Assembly (NCBI GenBank): GCA_900555605.1
Contig: USLW01000077.1
Coordinates: forward strand, 1 to 8,053
Source: an uncultured Clostridium sp.
GTDB taxonomy: Bacteria; Bacillota; Clostridia; UBA1212; UBA1255
Length of the DNA: 8,053 bases
Direction of reading: 5' to 3'
The position numbers and the translations under genes are program-made. The notes under the pieces are model-generated. The model did not search any database. It saw only the letters and a program-made list of their open reading frames with translations, and was not told the origin of the DNA. Each line of letters opens with the position of its first letter. Within the stretch, counting starts at the first letter, position 1. Of the stretch, positions 6,112 through 8,053 are shown piece after piece.

Positions 6112-7719
6112 TTATCTATCCGTACGTCTCAGCAGCGCAAATTTATAATTCTCAAAGGGGTCCTCTCCGTATCGGACCACTTCATAGCCTGCCGGCAGCA
6201 GGGTATAATCTACCTGATACGGACTGGCGGTATATTTTTCAGCGTGCAAAAGCGTGCTGAAATCCTCGCCTTTGTTCATCCGGACAACGACAAATTCAAC
6301 TTCTCGGCGCTGCACAAGCGTTTCCTGCTCTTCATACATCTCCGGAAGTCCGGAACGTGGAATATTGACCTTGCAGAAGAATTGATTGATCGGTCTGATG
6401 CCGGCGGCAAAATAAAAGCCCTGATCGATAAAACCATAATTCAGCAGCGTCGGATTTTCTGACTTTTGCATTTCTTCCGCAAAAAGATACTGCGGATAAT
6501 CCTGCCTGCTTTTTCCATAATAGGGCAGACAGTTGCTGAGCAGTGCTATCCCGCAGATTACTGCTGCAAAAAAGAGCAGAAATCGTTTTTCTGCTTTTCT
6601 GCCGGCAGCGGCGCCTTCCGCCGGAATGCCGGCGTTTTTTCTGCGCTTTTGTATGCGCTCCCAAATATCCGATATGCCGAACATGGTAAACACAGCGACA
6701 ATCAGCATATAGTAATCATAACCGACGCCGCCGATATAAAGGATAAAATAAGAAAAAAAGAAAGAGACCGCAAAAACGATGCGGTGAATTTTAAGCCGGA
6801 AATACTGCTTTGTAAATGAAAATTTGGCGATTCCCCACAGGATCGTAAACCAAAGAAGCGGATTTACCGCGAGATCATAACCGACGCGTTCAATCAATAC
6901 CAAAAGGCGCTGTGTAAGATCTGCCTCTGCGGTATACTGGAAGATATTGGCGTAAAAATATGTCTGCAGCCAGACCGCGACTGCATCGCAGCGCCAGAAA
7001 TAGAGGAACCAAGGAATCGCTGTGATCAGCATGCCGCCGAGAAATACCAAGCAGCTGATGACTCCGCGTGCATATTGCTTCTGCATACAGCAGATAAAAA
7101 AGACGGCTGCCATCCAAACAATCCAGAAGCCCAAAAGCGTAAACTTGATCCAAAGGACACATCCTGCCAGAAGTCCGTTAAACAGGATCAGCCGGTAGCG
7201 CATACAGACAGGCCCATCAGACGTTCCGGTATGATTTTCACGCTCCTTAAAATACCGGAGCAGATAAAACAGGCTGACCGCGAAAAAGGTCAGACAGAAC
7301 TCTTCTGCGTTGTCGCCGCGCTTAAAGCAGCTGGCGGTGGCAATCAATGCACCGGACAGCACGGCTGTACAGGCCGCGTTTTGTTTGGAGGCAAAAAGAA
7401 GCGCGATCTTATAAATGTAGTACATTAAAACGGCAAAAAAGAGTACTTCAAGCAGAAATACGCCGATAAAAGTTGTTTCGGAAATCATGGCGGCGAACGC
7501 ATGCATAAAGTAAATCAAAGGTCCTTTGTGATCGAACAGATCCCTGTACAGAACCTTTCCGTTCAGCAGTTCACGTCCGATGGTAAAAAAGATATTTTGG
7601 TCTACGCGGCTGTGAAGCGGAAATAGATAGGATGTCATCGTGCACAGTGACATAAAAAGAAACGCGGCGACCAAAAGAAATAAGATCCATTTTTTATTGC
7701 GGACGGCAATGGCCGGCAT
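6112..7719 (-). CDS. Polytopic GT-C glycosyltransferase, GT39/PMT_2-like
   Basis: 535 residues with roughly ten to twelve hydrophobic segments (for example 9-35, 80-108, 112-130, 141-156, 178-213, 218-243, 285-300, 314-350, 379-396) and a soluble C-terminal part (about 398-535) that should face outside the cell. The loop after the first membrane segment holds SRVDQNIFFTIGRELLNGKVLYRDLFDHKGPL (37-68); an acidic residue here (Asp40) is the usual catalytic-site feature of GT-C enzymes, and the following FDHKGP is typical of the GT39-like group. A second acidic cluster, RGDNAEEF (134-141), follows the third or fourth segment. Such enzymes use polyprenyl-phosphate sugars to glycosylate proteins, lipids or wall polymers on the outer face of the membrane; acceptor and sugar cannot be told here. 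The ATG at 7717-7719 follows GGAG (7727-7730) by 7 nt. The gene stands alone, with its own promoter, between convergent araC and a divergent Fur-family gene, and shows no sugar-supply partner. Confidence 0.75.
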   Translation of the reverse strand: MPAIAVRNKKWILFLLVAAFLFMSLCTMTSYLFPLHSRVDQNIFFTIGRELLNGKVLYRDLFDHKGPLIYFMHAFAAMISETTFIGVFLLEVLFFAVLMYYIYKIALLFASKQNAACTAVLSGALIATASCFKRGDNAEEFCLTFFAVSLFYLLRYFKERENHTGTSDGPVCMRYRLILFNGLLAGCVLWIKFTLLGFWIVWMAAVFFICCMQKQYARGVISCLVFLGGMLITAIPWFLYFWRCDAVAVWLQTYFYANIFQYTAEADLTQRLLVLIERVGYDLAVNPLLWFTILWGIAKFSFTKQYFRLKIHRIVFAVSFFFSYFILYIGGVGYDYYMLIVAVFTMFGISDIWERIQKRRKNAGIPAEGAAAGRKAEKRFLLFFAAVICGIALLSNCLPYYGKSRQDYPQYLFAEEMQKSENPTLLNYGFIDQGFYFAAGIRPINQFFCKVNIPRSGLPEMYEEQETLVQRREVEFVVVRMNKGEDFSTLLHAEKYTASPYQVDYTLLPAGYEVVRYGEDPFENYKFALLRRTDR

Positions 7720-7760
7720 AGCATCACTCCGTTGCTTGTGTTTTTTCTTCTGCGGTATAG

Positions 7761-7770
7761 TACGCGTACC
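7761..7770 (+). repeat. YACGYGTACC motif copy 1, at the glycosyltransferase transcription start
   Basis: TACGCGTACC here matches CACGTGTACC at 7823-7832 in 8 of 10 bases in the same orientation. With the preceding G it forms a perfect palindrome, GTACGCGTAC (7760-7769), sitting on the predicted start of the glycosyltransferase transcript (about 7769). That is a classic position for a repressor site, but the motif is short. Confidence 0.3.
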
Positions 7771-7775
7771 TTTCT

Positions 7776-7805
7776 ATTATAATACGAATTTCATTTTTCT
7801 GTAAA
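7776..7805 (-). promoter_or_regulatory. Glycosyltransferase promoter (TTTACA-18-TATAAT, - strand)
   Basis: On the - strand TTTACA (7800-7805, 5/6) lies 18 bp before a perfect TATAAT (7776-7781). Transcription would start near 7769, giving a leader of about 50 nt before the ATG at 7719. Confidence 0.65.
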
Positions 7806-7822
7806 TGCATAATCCGACGCGG

Positions 7823-7832
7823 CACGTGTACC
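7823..7832 (+). repeat. YACGYGTACC motif copy 2, between the divergent promoters
   Basis: CACGTGTACC lies between the two divergent -35 elements (7800-7805 and 7838-7843). It is the second copy of the motif at 7761-7770, 62 bp away, and holds the palindromic CACGTG. Possible regulator site; weak evidence. Confidence 0.25.
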
Positions 7833-7837
7833 CTGCC

Positions 7838-7866
7838 TTGACAAAATAATTCTTTTTTGATAAGCT
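7838..7866 (+). promoter_or_regulatory. Fur-family gene promoter (TTGACA-17, extended -10)
   Basis: A perfect TTGACA (7838-7843) is followed 17 bp later by TAAGCT (7861-7866), a 3/6 -10 preceded by TG one base upstream (7858-7859), which makes it an extended -10. Transcription would begin around 7873, about 37 nt before the ATG. The weak core -10 suggests moderate, regulated expression. Confidence 0.6.
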
Positions 7867-7876
7867 AAATAAAGAT

Positions 7877-7889
7877 AGGAATTATTCCT
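7877..7889 (+). promoter_or_regulatory. Palindrome at the Fur-family transcription start, candidate autoregulatory operator
   Basis: AGGAAT-T-ATTCCT is a perfect 6-1-6 inverted repeat placed just after the predicted transcription start. Its geometry and AATnATT core match Fur/PerR/Zur boxes (7-1-7 repeats around AATnATT), though the outer bases differ from the known Fur and PerR consensus. Fur-family genes are often autoregulated from exactly this position, so self-binding is the natural inference. Confidence 0.5.
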
Positions 7890-7909
7890 GATTTAAGAGG
7901 CGGTTGATT

Positions 7910-8053
7910 ATGAAAAAATACAGTAAGCAGCGTGAAATATTATTAAATGAATTGCGAGGGAGGAAGGACCATCCCACCGCAGAGGAGCTGTACCGTGCGG
8001 TGCGGGATAAAATGCCCAACTACAGTCTCGGGACGGTTTACCGCAATTTAAAT
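7910..8053 (+). CDS. Fur-family transcriptional regulator (PerR-like), N-terminal fragment
   Basis: The first 48 residues of a protein of probably about 130-150 residues, cut by the window end. The sequence carries the Fur-family DNA-binding winged helix: YSKQREILLNELRG (4-17), HPTAEELYRAVRDKMPNYS (21-39) and the recognition-helix signature SLGTVYRNLN (39-48). The HPTA-x-ELY and SLGTVYRNLN wording is typical of PerR and related Firmicutes members, which sense peroxide through bound iron or manganese; however, the metal-binding residues that separate PerR, Fur and Zur lie past the window edge, so the subtype is undecided. The ATG at 7910 follows AAGAGG (7895-7900) by 9 nt. A consensus promoter and a 13-bp palindrome lie upstream. 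The gene is divergent from the glycosyltransferase. Confidence 0.88.
   Translation, partial: MKKYSKQREILLNELRGRKDHPTAEELYRAVRDKMPNYSLGTVYRNLN

Overview
The window looks like chromosomal DNA from a low- to mid-GC Gram-positive anaerobe, most likely a gut Clostridia relative (Lachnospiraceae or a neighbouring family). The grounds are the strong AGGAGG-type ribosome binding sites, the Firmicutes-type class II galactose-1-phosphate uridylyltransferase, a DUF6273-type lipoprotein, a PerR/Fur-like regulator with the usual Firmicutes N-terminal sequence, and TTGACA/TATAAT sigma-A promoters. The taxon is inferred from protein resemblance recalled from memory; no search was run.

Left part (1-1433, + strand): the C-terminal 59 residues of ThiI (tRNA 4-thiouridine synthase) end at 180. 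A near-consensus promoter starts four bases later and drives a secreted lipoprotein (318-1433). Its DUF6273-like domain is interrupted by an Ala/Pro/Thr linker. The gene faces the next operon, and the gap between them (1434-1611) holds two hairpins, one of which looks like a bidirectional terminator.

Middle part (1612-6071): a galactoside module. On the - strand, galT (class II) is followed 46 nt later by a cytoplasmic GH2 glycosidase. Divergent to them is an AraC/XylS regulator with a cupin sensor domain. The 250-bp divergent region carries back-to-back promoters whose -10 hexamers overlap on opposite strands, plus a 14/15-nt inverted repeat flanking the region. The simplest reading is that the AraC protein senses a sugar or glycoside and activates galT-GH2; the GH2 enzyme then releases a hexose intracellularly, and GalT processes galactose-1-phosphate if that hexose is galactose. 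No galK, galE or transporter lies in the window, so the rest of the pathway must be elsewhere.

Right part (6112-8053): a polytopic GT-C (GT39/PMT_2-like) glycosyltransferase on the - strand, convergent with araC and divergent from the start of a Fur/PerR-family repressor cut by the window edge. Their shared 190-bp intergenic region holds two good promoters, a 13-bp palindrome at the predicted start of fur transcription (a candidate autoregulatory operator), and a repeated YACGYGTACC motif.

No RNA genes, insertion sequences, CRISPR arrays or attachment sites were seen. No stretch above 300 bases lacks a gene. Most of the window is ordinary; the most interesting parts are the regulatory sequences in the two divergent intergenic regions and the unusual lipoprotein.
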